The notes under the pieces were generated by a model. That model had not been told where the DNA came from and ran no database searches. It saw nothing but the letters and a program-made list of their open reading frames with translations. 64,000 nucleotides of DNA from contig NZ_JAODNM010000052.1 in NCBI RefSeq assembly GCF_025464955.1, positions 28,989-92,988 of the forward strand. Direction: 5' to 3'. The DNA is from Amycolatopsis sp. Its GTDB lineage: Bacteria > Actinomycetota > Actinomycetes > Mycobacteriales > Pseudonocardiaceae. Below, piece by piece: positions 40,186-50,745 of the stretch (the stretch's first letter is position 1; each line of letters begins with the position of its first letter). A program made the translations under genes and the position numbers.

Positions 40186-41604
40186 ATGCGGGTAGCTCGT
40201 GGCAGGTCCGGTAGAACGCTCGCGCTGACGGCGGTTGCCGCCCTCGGCCTGACCCTGGCGGCGTGCGGGTCCGGTGGGGACGTCGGCGCGGGCAGCGGTG
40301 AGAACGCGCTGCCCGGCGTCGACCAGTACCTCAACGCGCCCTGCCCGGAGGTGGGCACGAAGCCGGCGGCTTCGGCGAAGTCGTTCACCTACTGGTCGAT
40401 GTGGACCGCCGACGAGCCGCAGGGCAAGGTGCTGCAGAAGGCGTTCAAGTGCTTCACGGACAAGACCGGGGTCAAGGTCGACGTGCAGTGGCTGGGGCGC
40501 AAGGCGTACACGCAGAACCTGGTGCCGGCGCTCAACACCGACGACGTCCCCGACCTGTTCGACCAGGACGTCAGCAAGGTCGGCGCGGCGATCATGACGC
40601 CTGGCGGCACGCAGAGCGTGGACGACGTGTTCGGCATGAAGGTCGGCGAGGGCGACAAGACCGTCAAGGACGTGCTGGCGCCGAGCTCGTACGACTTCCC
40701 ACAGAACAAGGACAAGTCGGGCCACAACTTCATGGTCCCGTACACCTTGCAGAGCAGCGCCTGGTGGTACAACAAAGATCAGGTCAAGGACTTCGCCCAG
40801 CCGAAGACGACGGCCGACCTGATCGGCCTGTTCGACAAGGCGAAGGCCTCGGGCAAGGCGGCGATCAGCCAGGACGGCGATATCCCGTTCTACAACATGT
40901 ACTTCTTCACCCAGCTCGCCGAGCGGTACGTCGGCGCGGGCGGGCTCAACAAGGCGGCCTCCGACAAGACCGGGCAGTCGTGGACCGCCGACCCGGGCTT
41001 CCTCAAGGCCGCGCAGGAAACCGCGAAACTGCCGAAGTACTTCATCGACGGCTGGGACGCGGCGAAGTTCCCCCAGATCCAGCAGCGCTGGGCCGACGGC
41101 GACTCCGACTACCTCTACGTCGGCAGCTGGGCGCCGAGCGAGACCCGCGAGTACCTCGACAAGCAGGGCTCCGGCACGAAGATCAGCTACGGCTCGTTCC
41201 AGTTCCCGATGCCGGACGGCGCTACGCACGACACGGTAGAGCAGATGTCGATCGGGTTCGCGGTGACCAAGAAGGCCAAGAACGCCGACGCGGCGAAGTC
41301 GTTCATCGCCTACTTCCTCAACAAGGACCTCCTTTCCGGCATCCCGGCCGTCGCGGACAACCTCGTGCCGCGCACCGACTTGGCCGTTCCCGACGACCTC
41401 AAGCAGCTCAAGACCGTCATGGACGACCCGAAGAAGGAGCACGTCCTGCAGTACGACGGAATCGACGCGATCGCCGGCGGCAACTGGCAGACCGATGTCT
41501 TCGACCCGGCCGATCTCGCCCTGCTCAAGGGGCAGCTGACCCCGCAGCAGTTCGTCGCGCAGCTGGCCGCGAAGAGCGCCGACTTCTGGAAGAACCAGGG
41601 CTGA
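40186..41604 (+). CDS. Sugar ABC transporter solute-binding lipoprotein
   Basis: The 472-residue protein has a lipoprotein signal (LALTAVAALGLTLAA-C) and a family 1 extracellular solute-binding fold: SFTYWSMWTADEPQGKVLQKAF near the start, DVPDLFDQDV, and several Trp/Tyr residues typical of oligosaccharide sites (SSAWWYNKDQV, LYVGSWAPSE). ATG 40186 is preferred over 40150 because AGGTGG precedes it and a normal signal results. It delivers sugar to the two permeases that follow, with a single-base stop/start overlap to the first. The substrate is predicted from context to be GalNAc or a GalNAc-containing glycan. Confidence 0.9.
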   Translation: MRVARGRSGRTLALTAVAALGLTLAACGSGGDVGAGSGENALPGVDQYLNAPCPEVGTKPAASAKSFTYWSMWTADEPQGKVLQKAFKCFTDKTGVKVDVQWLGRKAYTQNLVPALNTDDVPDLFDQDVSKVGAAIMTPGGTQSVDDVFGMKVGEGDKTVKDVLAPSSYDFPQNKDKSGHNFMVPYTLQSSAWWYNKDQVKDFAQPKTTADLIGLFDKAKASGKAAISQDGDIPFYNMYFFTQLAERYVGAGGLNKAASDKTGQSWTADPGFLKAAQETAKLPKYFIDGWDAAKFPQIQQRWADGDSDYLYVGSWAPSETREYLDKQGSGTKISYGSFQFPMPDGATHDTVEQMSIGFAVTKKAKNADAAKSFIAYFLNKDLLSGIPAVADNLVPRTDLAVPDDLKQLKTVMDDPKKEHVLQYDGIDAIAGGNWQTDVFDPADLALLKGQLTPQQFVAQLAAKSADFWKNQG

Positions 41605-42566
41605 TGGCAGCACGCACGGTGGAGGTGGCACGGTTCGCGAAAGCGCCCCGTGCCACCGGCACGCGCGGTGGGCACCTGTCCCGCAAGCGTCGGCTGTTCT
41701 GGCCGTTCATGGTTCCCGCTTTGGTGCTGTACCTGGCTTTCCTGGTGTTGCCGACGATCGCCACCGTCGTCCTCAGCTTCACCAGCTGGGCGGGCGCGGG
41801 CGATACGCCGAAGGCCAACGGTGTCAAGAACTACGTCCAGATGTGGAAGAGCGACTCGTTCCAGTACTCGTTCCACAACACGCTGATCTACGTGTTCGTC
41901 GGCGGGATCGGCACGTTCCTGCTGGCGTTTCTGTTCACGATGGTGCTGCGGGACATGCGCGGCGGCAAGGTGATCCGTGCGATCCTGTTCTTCCCCAACA
42001 TCGTCGCGCCGGTCGCCTTGGGCATGTTCCTCGGGTTCGTGTTCAAGTACCAGCCGGGCAAGCAGGGCCTCGCGAACTATCTGCTGGAGCACGTCGGCGC
42101 GAGCGCGGCGAAGTTCCTCGCGCCGCAGAACGTGACGTGGGTGGTGACGGCGTCGATCATCTGGGCCAGTTCGGGTTTCTTCATCACCATCCTGATGGCC
42201 GCGGTGGACCGGATCCCGCCCTATCTCTACGAGGATGCCGATCTCGCCGGCGCGTCACCGTGGCAGAAGTTCCGCAACATCACCCTGCCGCTGACGTGGG
42301 ACGTCGTCGGGGTCGCGGGCGTGCTCTGGACGATCAACGCGCTCAAGATCTTCGAGCTCGTGTTCGTGCTGGCCGGCCCCGGCACGTATTCACCGCCGAA
42401 CCAGGCGTGGACACTCGGGATCTACGTTTTCGACCGCACCTTCGGCTCGAACGGCACGCCGGACTTCGGCGCGGCCTGTGCCTGTGCGGTGGCGATGATC
42501 GCGCTGGTGTCCGTCCTCGTCCTGCTGCTGCGCCGGTTGATGCGGCGCGACGCCATCCAGTTCTAG
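41604..42566 (+). CDS. Sugar ABC transporter permease, MalF type
   Basis: The 320-residue protein has six predicted membrane helices, from FWPFMVPALVLYLAFLVLPTI to CACAVAMIALVSVLVLLLRRL. The cytoplasmic EAA loop that contacts the ATPase is EDADLAGASPWQKFRNITLPL (about 212-232). It pairs with the MalG-type permease downstream. The ATG overlaps the binding-protein stop (TGATG), so translation is coupled. Confidence 0.93.
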   Translation: MAARTVEVARFAKAPRATGTRGGHLSRKRRLFWPFMVPALVLYLAFLVLPTIATVVLSFTSWAGAGDTPKANGVKNYVQMWKSDSFQYSFHNTLIYVFVGGIGTFLLAFLFTMVLRDMRGGKVIRAILFFPNIVAPVALGMFLGFVFKYQPGKQGLANYLLEHVGASAAKFLAPQNVTWVVTASIIWASSGFFITILMAAVDRIPPYLYEDADLAGASPWQKFRNITLPLTWDVVGVAGVLWTINALKIFELVFVLAGPGTYSPPNQAWTLGIYVFDRTFGSNGTPDFGAACACAVAMIALVSVLVLLLRRLMRRDAIQF

Positions 42567-42583
42567 GAGCCTAGGAGCCCGCT

Positions 42584-43513
42584 GTGTCCACTGTGGATAC
42601 CTTGAAGCCGCCGCCGGCCGCGGCGAAGCCGGTGCGCAAGCCGCCGCGCAAACCGCGCCCGGCGCCCGGTTCGCGCCGGTTCAGCCCGTTCCGCCTGCTG
42701 GGTTCGACGGTCGTGTGGCTGTTCACCGCGTTCAACCTGCTGGTGCTGTACTGGCTGATCTCGTCTTCGTTCAAGACGCCGGTGGAGATCTTCACCAAGC
42801 CGTTCGCCCTGCCGTACCAGTGGTTCCACGTCGGCAAGCCGTTCCGGAACTTCGTCTACGCCTGGAACAACGCCGGGTTCGGCGACGCGGTGATCACCAC
42901 GGTCGTGCTGGTCGGCATCGCCACCGTAGTCACCGTCGGGGTGTCCGCGCCCGCGGCGTACGCGCTGACCAGGCTCGGCGTGCGCGGTTCCGGCGGGCTC
43001 ACCAACGTGATCGCGATCGGCATGGGCGTCCCGTTCCAGACGGTGATCATCCCGCTGTTCGTGGTGATGAGCAAAGCGCACCTGGCCAACCAGTACGGCT
43101 TGTTCCTGATCTATGTCGCTTTGTCGATTCCGTTCACCGTATTTCTCCTGACCGGATTTTTCCGTTCACTACCCGACGAACTCGAGGAAGCCGCGGCGAT
43201 CGACGGCGCTTCGCCGACCCGGACGTTCTTCTCGGTCATGCTCCCGCTCGCGCGCGGTGGCCTGATCACGGCGTTGATCCTCAACGCCATCGGGCTGTGG
43301 AACGAGACGCTGCTGGCGATCGTGTTCCTTCGTGACCAGGCCGACTTCACGTTGTCCCGCGCGCTGTTCACGTTCTATGGCGCCGCGAGCTATCAGTCCG
43401 AATACGGCGGTCTGATCGCCGGGGTCGCGATCGTCGTACTCCCGATGCTGGTGCTCTACCTCCTGCTCGCCCGCCGGATCATCACCGGCCTCACCCTCGG
43501 CGCCGGCAAGTAG
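42584..43513 (+). CDS. Sugar ABC transporter permease, MalG type
   Basis: The 309-residue protein starts at GTG 42584 after TAGGAG. A Pro/Arg/Lys-rich cytoplasmic N-terminus of about 40 residues is followed by six membrane helices. The EAA loop is EEAAAIDGASPTRTFFSVMLPL (about 198-219, shown here only as its key EAAAIDGAS core). It forms the transport channel with the MalF-type partner 17 bases upstream. Confidence 0.93.
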   Translation: MSTVDTLKPPPAAAKPVRKPPRKPRPAPGSRRFSPFRLLGSTVVWLFTAFNLLVLYWLISSSFKTPVEIFTKPFALPYQWFHVGKPFRNFVYAWNNAGFGDAVITTVVLVGIATVVTVGVSAPAAYALTRLGVRGSGGLTNVIAIGMGVPFQTVIIPLFVVMSKAHLANQYGLFLIYVALSIPFTVFLLTGFFRSLPDELEEAAAIDGASPTRTFFSVMLPLARGGLITALILNAIGLWNETLLAIVFLRDQADFTLSRALFTFYGAASYQSEYGGLIAGVAIVVLPMLVLYLLLARRIITGLTLGAGK

Positions 43514-43531
43514 CGCGAAGGAAGGTTTCCC

Positions 43532-44598
<1,067 letters not shown>

Positions 44599-44602
<4 letters not shown>

Positions 44603-46500
44603 CCACGCGGTTGTACCGGGAGGACTTGGTCCTGCCGGTGGCGGAACTCGGTGCGGAGAACCCGTTGCCACCGCTGGTCAAACCCGAGCAGGTCCAGCAA
44701 GTCGCCAACCTCGAGGAGCTGCCGGCGGACCTTGCCGAGGGCCTCGGCTATGGACAGCTGGACACCGTACTGCCGTGCCGGCTGCAGGACGGCTACACGC
44801 GGGAACGCACCGAGCGTTCGGTGCCCGCGTTGGTGCTGGAGAACGACCACGTCCGCGCGACGATTCTGCCTTCCCTCGGCGGGCGGCTGTATTCGTTGTA
44901 CAGCAAGGAAGACGACCGTGAAATGCTGTACCGAAACCCGGTTCTCCAGCCCGCGAACCTGGCCTTGCGCGGCGCGTGGTTCGCCGGCGGTGTCGAGTGG
45001 AACCTCGGCAGCACCGGGCATACGACGTTGACCTGCGCGCCGATGCACGCGGCCGAGGTCGGCGGCCCGGACGGCACACCGATCCTGCGACTCTGGGAGT
45101 GGGAACGCACCCGCGACCTGCCGTACCAGGTGGACTTCTGGCTCCCGGACGGCTCGGACTTCCTGCTGGTCGGGGTCCGGGTTCGCAATCCGCACGACCA
45201 CGATGTCCCGGTTTACTGGTGGTCGAACATCGCGGTCGAGCAGACACCGCGGACCCGTGTGGTGGCACCGGCCGACAGTGCCTGGCACTACGGGTATGGC
45301 GGGCGGCTCGACCTCGTCGGCGTCCCCGAGCATCACCACCGCGAGCTGACGTACCCGGCTCGACATCGTAGTGCCGCGGACTACTTTTTCGAGATCCCCG
45401 AGGAGTCGCGGCGCTGGATAGCCGCGGTGGACGGCGACGGCTTCGGTCTGGCGCAGGTGTCCACGAGTCGTCAACGCGGGCGGAAACTGTTCGTGTGGGG
45501 CGAATCCGCGGGCGGACGGCGTTGGCAGGACTGGCTGTCGCCGGGTGCGGAAGGCTACTTGGAAATCCAGGCCGGCCTGGCGCGGACGCAGCTCGAACAC
45601 CTGCGGCTGCCCGCGGGCGAGGAGTGGGACTGGCTGGAGGCCTACGGTCCCGTGCGGGCGCGGTCGTCGGTCGTGCACGGTTCCGACTGGGCAGCGGCGC
45701 AGGCCGAAGTACGTCGTCGCCTGCCGGACGGGCCGACCTTCGAAGGGCTGCTCGCCGCGTGGCGCACGGTTGCCGAAGCTGAACCGCGAAAGCCACTTTA
45801 CGAGGGTTCGGGCTGGGGCGCGCTGGAGCTGCACCGGATGCTCACGAGCCTGCCCGGGATCCCGTTCGCCCCGGAGACCATGGGCCCGGAGCAGGCGCCC
45901 TGGCTGGCGCTGCTCGAAGGTGAGCCGTTCGGCGGAGACCCGGCTGTCGCGCCGGGCGGGACGCTGGTCAACAAGTACTGGCGTGAGCTGCTCGAATACG
46001 CGCCGGCGGGCTGGGCGACGTCGTATCACCACGGCGTCGCCCGATGGCGTGCCGGTGAGCGTGAGGACGCCGTCGCCGCGTGGCGCGAGTCCGTCGAACT
46101 TGCGGAGAATCCTTGGGCGCTCAGGAATCTGGCGATCGCGACCGAGTCGCCGGAGCTGTACCGGCGCGCGCTGGAACTCGCTCCGGACGTTCCCGCACTG
46201 GCCGTCGAGGCGATCGCCGCGCAGGTCCCGGAGCGCGCGCTTGAACTGATCGAACGACTGCAGCCGGAAATCCGGGCACTGGGCCGAATCCGGTTGCTGG
46301 AGGCACGCGCTCGGCTGGCGTTGGGCGAGGTCGACGGCATGTTGGCGATCTTCGACGCCGGCTTCGACGTCGCCGATGTGCGGGAGGGGGAGACGTCGCT
46401 GTCCGACACCTGGGTCGCCGCGCAGAAGCTCCTCGCCGAGGTCGGCCGCGCAGTCCGTCCGCTGCCGGGGCGGTACGACTTCCGGATGTCGGCGGAGTGA
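44599..46500 (+). CDS. DUF5107 protein of the sugar operon
   Basis: The 633-residue cytoplasmic protein has an N-terminal beta-sandwich region (about 75-360) in the galactose-mutarotase-like fold: ATILPSLGGRLYSLYSK, NPVLQPANLALRGAWFAGGVEWNLG, GVRVRNPHDHDVPVYWWSNIAVEQ. A helical repeat region follows (about 450-620) with TPR-like spacing (HHGVARWRAGEREDAVAAW, RALELAPDVPALAVEAI). This is the DUF5107 architecture, usually found beside carbohydrate transporters and presumed to act on sugars, perhaps as glycosidase, epimerase or sensor. Its GTG overlaps the ATPase stop, and its stop overlaps the DeoR start, so it belongs to the transport operon. The function is unproven. Confidence 0.85.
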
Positions 46501-47273
46501 GTAGGCACGAGCGGCTCAGCGGGCTGCTCCGGATCGTCGGTGAGCGCGGCAAGGTCGAGGTGGACGACCTGGTGGTCGAGCTGGCGGTGTCCTCGGCGAC
46601 CGTCCGCCGGGACCTCGACCATCTCGCCGAGCAGCAGCTGCTCACCCGAACCCGCGGCGGCGCGGTGTCGACGGTGGCGTCCAGCGACCTCCCGCTGCGG
46701 TACAAAACCGCACGTCAGGCCTTGGAGAAGTCGCGAATCGCGCAGGCTGTCGCCGAGTTCGCGCGGCCGGGCGCGGTGATCGGGATGAACGGCGGCACCA
46801 CGGCCACCGAAGTCGCCCGCGCGCTGATAGCCCGCGGCGACCTCGCGCGCGGGCCGATGCTGACCGTGGTGACCAACGCGCTCAACATCGCGAACGAACT
46901 CGCCGTGCGGCAGAACATCAAGCTGGTCGTCACCGGCGGCGTCGCGCGCACGCAGTCGTCCGAGCTGACCGGGTCGCTGGCCACCAGGGTGCTCGGCGAG
47001 ATCTCGCTCGACCTGCTGGTACTCGGCGTCGACGCGCTCGACCCCGAAGCCGGGGCGTTCGCGCACCACGAGGGCGAGGCGAACATCAACCGGCTGATGG
47101 CCGGGAGGGCGTCGCGCGTGGTCGTCGCCGCGGACTCGTCGAAGCTCGGCAGGCGGGCGTTCGCCGCCATCTGCCCGATCAGCGCCGTTGACGTCGTCGT
47201 GACGGACGCCGACGTTCCCGCAGCCCTCGCCGCGCGCTTCACCGCCTCCGGCGTCACCCTCCACGCAGTCTGA
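46497..47273 (+). CDS. DeoR-family regulator 1 of the amino-sugar locus
   Basis: The 258-residue repressor has a winged helix (RHERLSGLLRIVGERGKVEVDDLVVELAVSSATVRRDLDHL, positions 3-43, read here as its pattern) and a DeoR sensor domain that resembles ribose-phosphate isomerases: IGMNGGTTATEVAR, VVTNALNIANELA, VVVAADSSKLGRRAF. Such proteins usually respond to a phosphorylated sugar. It overlaps the DUF5107 gene (GTGA). A paralog at 48778 lies beyond the deacetylase gene. A hairpin follows its stop codon. Confidence 0.92.
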   Translation: MSRHERLSGLLRIVGERGKVEVDDLVVELAVSSATVRRDLDHLAEQQLLTRTRGGAVSTVASSDLPLRYKTARQALEKSRIAQAVAEFARPGAVIGMNGGTTATEVARALIARGDLARGPMLTVVTNALNIANELAVRQNIKLVVTGGVARTQSSELTGSLATRVLGEISLDLLVLGVDALDPEAGAFAHHEGEANINRLMAGRASRVVVAADSSKLGRRAFAAICPISAVDVVVTDADVPAALAARFTASGVTLHAV

Positions 47274-47300
47274 TGGGCGGCCGCTGTGACGTCACCAAAG

Positions 47301-47357
47301 GACCCCTCGGGGCCACCCCAGTGGCGTTCAACGCCACAAGAGTGGCCCCGAAGGGTC
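47301..47357. terminator. Hairpin after the first DeoR gene
   Basis: GACCCcTCGGGGCCAC... pairs with ...GTGGCCCCGAaGGGTC, with one mismatch, and the inner GTGGCGTTCAACGCCAC makes a second stem. Same family as 18203 and 33954. It begins 28 bases past the stop codon. Confidence 0.7.
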
Positions 47358-47387
47358 ATTGCACGCGCAATAACCAGCGTGTGCAAT
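47358..47387. promoter_or_regulatory. Inverted repeat ATTGCAC...GTGCAAT upstream of the deacetylase
   Basis: Perfect 7-bp arms at 47358-47364 and 47381-47387 enclose ACGCGCAAT (47363-47371), which also occurs at 36264-36272 upstream of the SIS gene. It lies 29 bases before the GTG start, a natural operator position for a DeoR protein. Confidence 0.45.
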
Positions 47388-47415
47388 GAAGTTGACAGGA
47401 TGGGAGGACGAAGTA

Positions 47416-48555
47416 GTGAGTGAAGGGTTCGTGCTGACGGGCGGGCTGATCGTCACCGACGAGGTGGCGGACGGCTGGGTCGCGGTGTCCGGCGGGTTGA
47501 TCGCCGAAGTCGGAACCGGGCCACCGCCGCCGGGGGAGCAGGTCGACGTCGAGGGCGCGCTGGTCGTGCCGGGGTTCGTCGACATCCACAACCACGGCGG
47601 TGGCGGCGGATCCTTTTCCAGCACCGATCCCGCCGCCGCGTTGAGTGCCGTTCGGACACATCGGCGTCACGGCACAACGACGTTGCTGGCGAGCCTGGTC
47701 TCCGATCCGGTGCCGGTCCTGCGCTCGCAGATCGCCGCCCTGCGCGAGCTCGTCGACGATGGCGAGTTGGCCGGGATCCACCTCGAAGGCCCGTTCATCT
47801 CGAAGGCTCGGTGCGGCGCGCATGATCCCGCGGCTCTGCGCGAGCCCGATTCGGCGACGGTCGCGGCACTTTTGGCCGCGGGCGGCGGTTCCGTGCGGAT
47901 GGTGACGCTCGCCCCGGAGCTGCCAGGCGGGGTCAAGGCCGTCCGCCAGCTCGCCGAAGCCGGGGTGATCGCCGCGCTCGGGCACACCGACGGCGTTGAG
48001 GAGCAGATCCGGCCCGCTCTCGACGCCGGGGCGACGGTCGCGACGCACCTGTTCAACGGCATGCGCCCGCTGCATCACCGCGAGCCCGGCCCGATCGGCG
48101 TGCTGCTCGAAGACCCGCGAGTCACCGTGGAACTGATCTGTGACCTCGTCCACCTGCATCCCACCATCGTTCGGCTCGCCGCGAAGCACGCCGGGCGCGG
48201 ACGCACGGTGCTCATCACCGACGCGATGTCCGCGACCGGCGCGCCGGACGGCAGTTACGTTCTGGGCAGACTCAAGGTCGACGTGCGCGACGGCGTCGCC
48301 ACCCTCGCGCGCAACGGTTCGCTGGCCGGGAGCACGTTGACCATGGACGTCGCGTTCCGCAATCTCGTGCTCGGGGCCGGGCTCGACCTCCTCGATGCCG
48401 TGCACGCGACCTCCGGGAAGCCTGCTGAGCTGCTCGGGATCAGCGATCGCGTCGGGGCGCTGCGTCCGGGACTCTCCGCCGACCTCGTCGTCCTCGACGC
48501 GGACTTGCGGCCTTCGAGGGTCCTGCGACGCGGCGAGTGGGTCACGTTCTCGTGA
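47416..48555 (+). CDS. N-acetylhexosamine-6-phosphate deacetylase (NagA/AgaA type)
   Basis: This amidohydrolase of 379 residues has the metal-binding HxH in VDIHNHGGGG (about 56-61), LEGPFIS with the Glu ligand, ALGHTDG, THLFNGMRPLHHR and the catalytic Asp in LITDAMSATG. It removes acetate from GlcNAc-6-phosphate or GalNAc-6-phosphate. GTG 47416 is preceded by GGAGG at eight bases, whereas ATG 47386 has no site. Beside the SIS, PfkB and aldolase genes the galacto-epimer is the likely substrate. The stop codon lies inside the left arm of a hairpin (48549-48565). Confidence 0.92.
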   Translation: MSEGFVLTGGLIVTDEVADGWVAVSGGLIAEVGTGPPPPGEQVDVEGALVVPGFVDIHNHGGGGGSFSSTDPAAALSAVRTHRRHGTTTLLASLVSDPVPVLRSQIAALRELVDDGELAGIHLEGPFISKARCGAHDPAALREPDSATVAALLAAGGGSVRMVTLAPELPGGVKAVRQLAEAGVIAALGHTDGVEEQIRPALDAGATVATHLFNGMRPLHHREPGPIGVLLEDPRVTVELICDLVHLHPTIVRLAAKHAGRGRTVLITDAMSATGAPDGSYVLGRLKVDVRDGVATLARNGSLAGSTLTMDVAFRNLVLGAGLDLLDAVHATSGKPAELLGISDRVGALRPGLSADLVVLDADLRPSRVLRRGEWVTFS

Positions 48556-48620
48556 GTGTTCCGGCCGCTTACGGTGTCCTGCGGGACACCCGCACCCGGG
48601 CGTGCCGGAACACTCACGAG
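48549..48620. repeat. Hairpin element with 17-bp arms, second copy of the CTCGTGAGTGTTCCG family
   Basis: Arms CTCGTGAGTGTTCCGGC (48549-48565) and GCCGGAACACTCACGAG (48604-48620) enclose an inner stem GTGTCC-TGCG-GGACAC. The deacetylase TGA (48553-48555) is inside the left arm. The whole layout matches 7778-7849, so the element is a mobile or conserved terminator-like cassette. Confidence 0.8.
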
Positions 48621-48777
48621 CCCTGACCGTGCAGCAAGATGCGTGAAATGAGTCGCTAATGTGCACGGTTTTGCGGGTAGGCTGTGGCCCAGCTCGCCTG
48701 ATGTGCCAGGATTTCCTACTATCGCTGCGCTTCGTCCGAGCAGAAGGATTGCGCACACGAGAGTGGGAGAAGCACCG

Positions 48778-49563
48778 ATGGCCCGGCACGAACGGTTGAG
48801 CCTGCTGCTGGACATGCTGGGGCAGCGGGAAAAGATCGACGTCGAGGAGGTCGCGGCCGAGCTGGACGTGTCCGCCGCGACGATCCGCCGGGACCTCGAC
48901 CACCTCGACGAGCAGCAGCTGCTGACTCGCACCCGGGGTGGCGCGGTGGCCAACGACATCGCCTACGACCTCCCGCTGCGCTACAAGACCGCGCGCAACG
49001 CGCCCGAAAAGCAGCGGATCAGCACGGCCGCGGCGGCGCTCATCGAGCGTGGCACGGTGGTCGGCCTCAACGGCGGCACCACCACGACCGGCGTCGCCCG
49101 CGCCCTGGTCATGCGCCCGGACCTGGGCACGCGCGGCGACGAGCCGAGCTTGACCGTGGTCACCAACGCGCTCAACATCGCCAACGAGCTGGCGGTGCGC
49201 CCCAGCGTGAAGACCGTCGTCTCCGGCGGCGTCGCCCGCCCTCAGTCCTTCGAACTCAGCGGCCCGCTCGCGACGCTGGTGTTGGGTGAGCTGACCATGG
49301 ACGTCCTCGTCCTGGGCGTCGACACGATCGACCCGGTTTTCGGCGCGGCCGCCCACCACGAGGGCGAAGCCAGCATCAACCGCCTGATGGTGGACCGGGC
49401 CCAACGGGTGATCGCGGTGGCCGACAGCTCCAAGCTCGGCCGTCGTGCCTTCGCCCAGATCTGCCCGATGGACCGGGTCGACACCCTGGTCACCGATACC
49501 GCCGCCGACGCCGAAGTCCTCCGTGCCTTCGAGTCTGCCGGCGTCACCGTCCTGGTCGTTTAG
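48778..49563 (+). CDS. DeoR-family regulator 2 of the amino-sugar locus
   Basis: The 261-residue protein is a clear paralog of the regulator at 46497. It shares the same winged-helix start (ARHERLSLLLDML), the LTRTRGGAV turn, VGLNGGTTTTGVARAL, TNALNIANELAVRP, and HHEGEASINRLM...ADSSKLGRRAF. ATG 48778 has GGGAGA upstream. Two DeoR paralogs flanking the deacetylase suggest that transport and deacetylation are controlled by different phospho-sugars or that one gene arose by local duplication. Confidence 0.92.
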   Translation: MARHERLSLLLDMLGQREKIDVEEVAAELDVSAATIRRDLDHLDEQQLLTRTRGGAVANDIAYDLPLRYKTARNAPEKQRISTAAAALIERGTVVGLNGGTTTTGVARALVMRPDLGTRGDEPSLTVVTNALNIANELAVRPSVKTVVSGGVARPQSFELSGPLATLVLGELTMDVLVLGVDTIDPVFGAAAHHEGEASINRLMVDRAQRVIAVADSSKLGRRAFAQICPMDRVDTLVTDTAADAEVLRAFESAGVTVLVV

Positions 49564-49598
49564 CGCGCTCCAGCCCGGATCTGGGTTAGGTTGGGGCG

Positions 49599-50525
49599 AT
49601 GGCGAAGGATTCCGCTGTCGAGCTCGAGGTGGGGGACCGGATGGTCCGGCTGTCCAGTCCGGACCGGGTGTACTTCCCGGCCCGCGGCGAGACCAAGCTC
49701 GATCTCGCGCGGTACTACCTCTCGGTCGGTGACGGGATCGTGCGGGCGCTGCGGGACAGGCCGTGCATGATGCACCGTTTCCCGACCGGCGTCGCCGGGG
49801 AGAAGGTCCACCAGAAGCGGGTTCCGAACGGGGCGCCGCCCTGGTTGGAGACCGTCCGCGTGGACTTCCCGTCCGGGCGGCACGCCGACGAACTGTGCGT
49901 CACCGAGCTGGCCGGCGTGGTGTGGGCGGTGCAGATGTCCACTGTGGAGTTCCACCCGTGGAACTCCCGCAAGGCCGACACCGAGCACCCGGACGAATGG
50001 CGGATCGACCTCGACCCGATGCCCGACTGTCCATTCGACAGCGTCCGCCGCGTGGCCAAGGTCGCCCACGAGGTGCTCGACGAGCTGGGTGCCGTCGGCT
50101 GGCCGAAGACGTCCGGTGGCAGTGGCCTGCACATCTACGTGCGGATTCGGCCGCAGTGGGGGTTTCCCGAGGTGCGCCGGGCCGCGCTGGCGTTTGCGCG
50201 TGAGGTCGAGCGGCGTGCGCCCGACCTCGTGACGACCGAGTGGTGGCGGAAGGACCGCGATCCGTCCACAGTGTTCGTCGACTACAACCAGAACTCCCGC
50301 GACCACACGATCGCCAGCGCGTACTCGGTCCGCGGCGTGCCTGAGGCGCTTGTGTCCACGCCGATCACCTGGGATGAGATCGACGACGTCGAGCCGCGCG
50401 AATGCACCATCGCCACCGTGCCCGCCAGGTTCGCGGAGCTGGGCGACCTGCACGCCGGCATCGACGACGCCGTGTACTCATTGGACACTCTGCTGGACTG
50501 GGCGGACCGGGACGGCCTGGAGTAG
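49599..50525 (+). CDS. LigD-type primase/polymerase domain protein
   Basis: The 308-residue single-domain protein matches the archaeo-eukaryotic primase-type polymerase module of bacterial LigD: SSPDRVYFPARGETKLDLARYY at the start, the metal-binding DLDP in WRIDLDPMP (about 132-135), TSGGSGLHIYV and the closing RVPEALVSTPITWDEID-type segment. In non-homologous end joining this module fills gaps with nucleotides. No ligase, nuclease or Ku gene is adjacent, so it is a stand-alone paralog of the kind common in actinomycetes. It converges with a deformylase remnant. Confidence 0.9.
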   Translation: MAKDSAVELEVGDRMVRLSSPDRVYFPARGETKLDLARYYLSVGDGIVRALRDRPCMMHRFPTGVAGEKVHQKRVPNGAPPWLETVRVDFPSGRHADELCVTELAGVVWAVQMSTVEFHPWNSRKADTEHPDEWRIDLDPMPDCPFDSVRRVAKVAHEVLDELGAVGWPKTSGGSGLHIYVRIRPQWGFPEVRRAALAFAREVERRAPDLVTTEWWRKDRDPSTVFVDYNQNSRDHTIASAYSVRGVPEALVSTPITWDEIDDVEPRECTIATVPARFAELGDLHAGIDDAVYSLDTLLDWADRDGLE

Positions 50526-50526
50526 C

Positions 50527-50745
50527 TCAGCCGCGCAGTGACTCGGCGAGTTCGGCGCGGCGGGCGAAGACCGAGTCGCGGAGTTCGTCCATCTCGCGCA
50601 GCGCCTGCTTGCGCTGCCGTTGGGGAAGCCGGTCCAGGTAGAGCCCGCCATAGAGGTGGTCGGTTTCGTGCTGCAGGCAGCGCGCGAAGTAGCCGCGGCC
50701 TTCGATGACCAGTGGCTTGCCGTCCTTGTCCTGCCCAAGCCCGAG
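50527..50745 (-). pseudogene. 3' remnant of a peptide deformylase gene
   Basis: About 70 codons ending at 50527 encode the C-terminal part of peptide deformylase: [18 protein letters not shown] with the metal-binding HExxH-like motif (HETDH), then [18 protein letters not shown]. The N-terminal domain, with the GxGxAAxQ and EGCLS motifs, is absent; upstream sequence in this frame is the reverse of a helix-turn-helix gene. The junction lies near 50730-50760. It cannot make an active enzyme. Confidence 0.8.

Noticed and set aside
47356..49404. 682-codon minus-strand frame across the deacetylase and second DeoR gene
   Set aside because: It crosses a hairpin and two genes with clear motifs and operon spacing on the plus strand.
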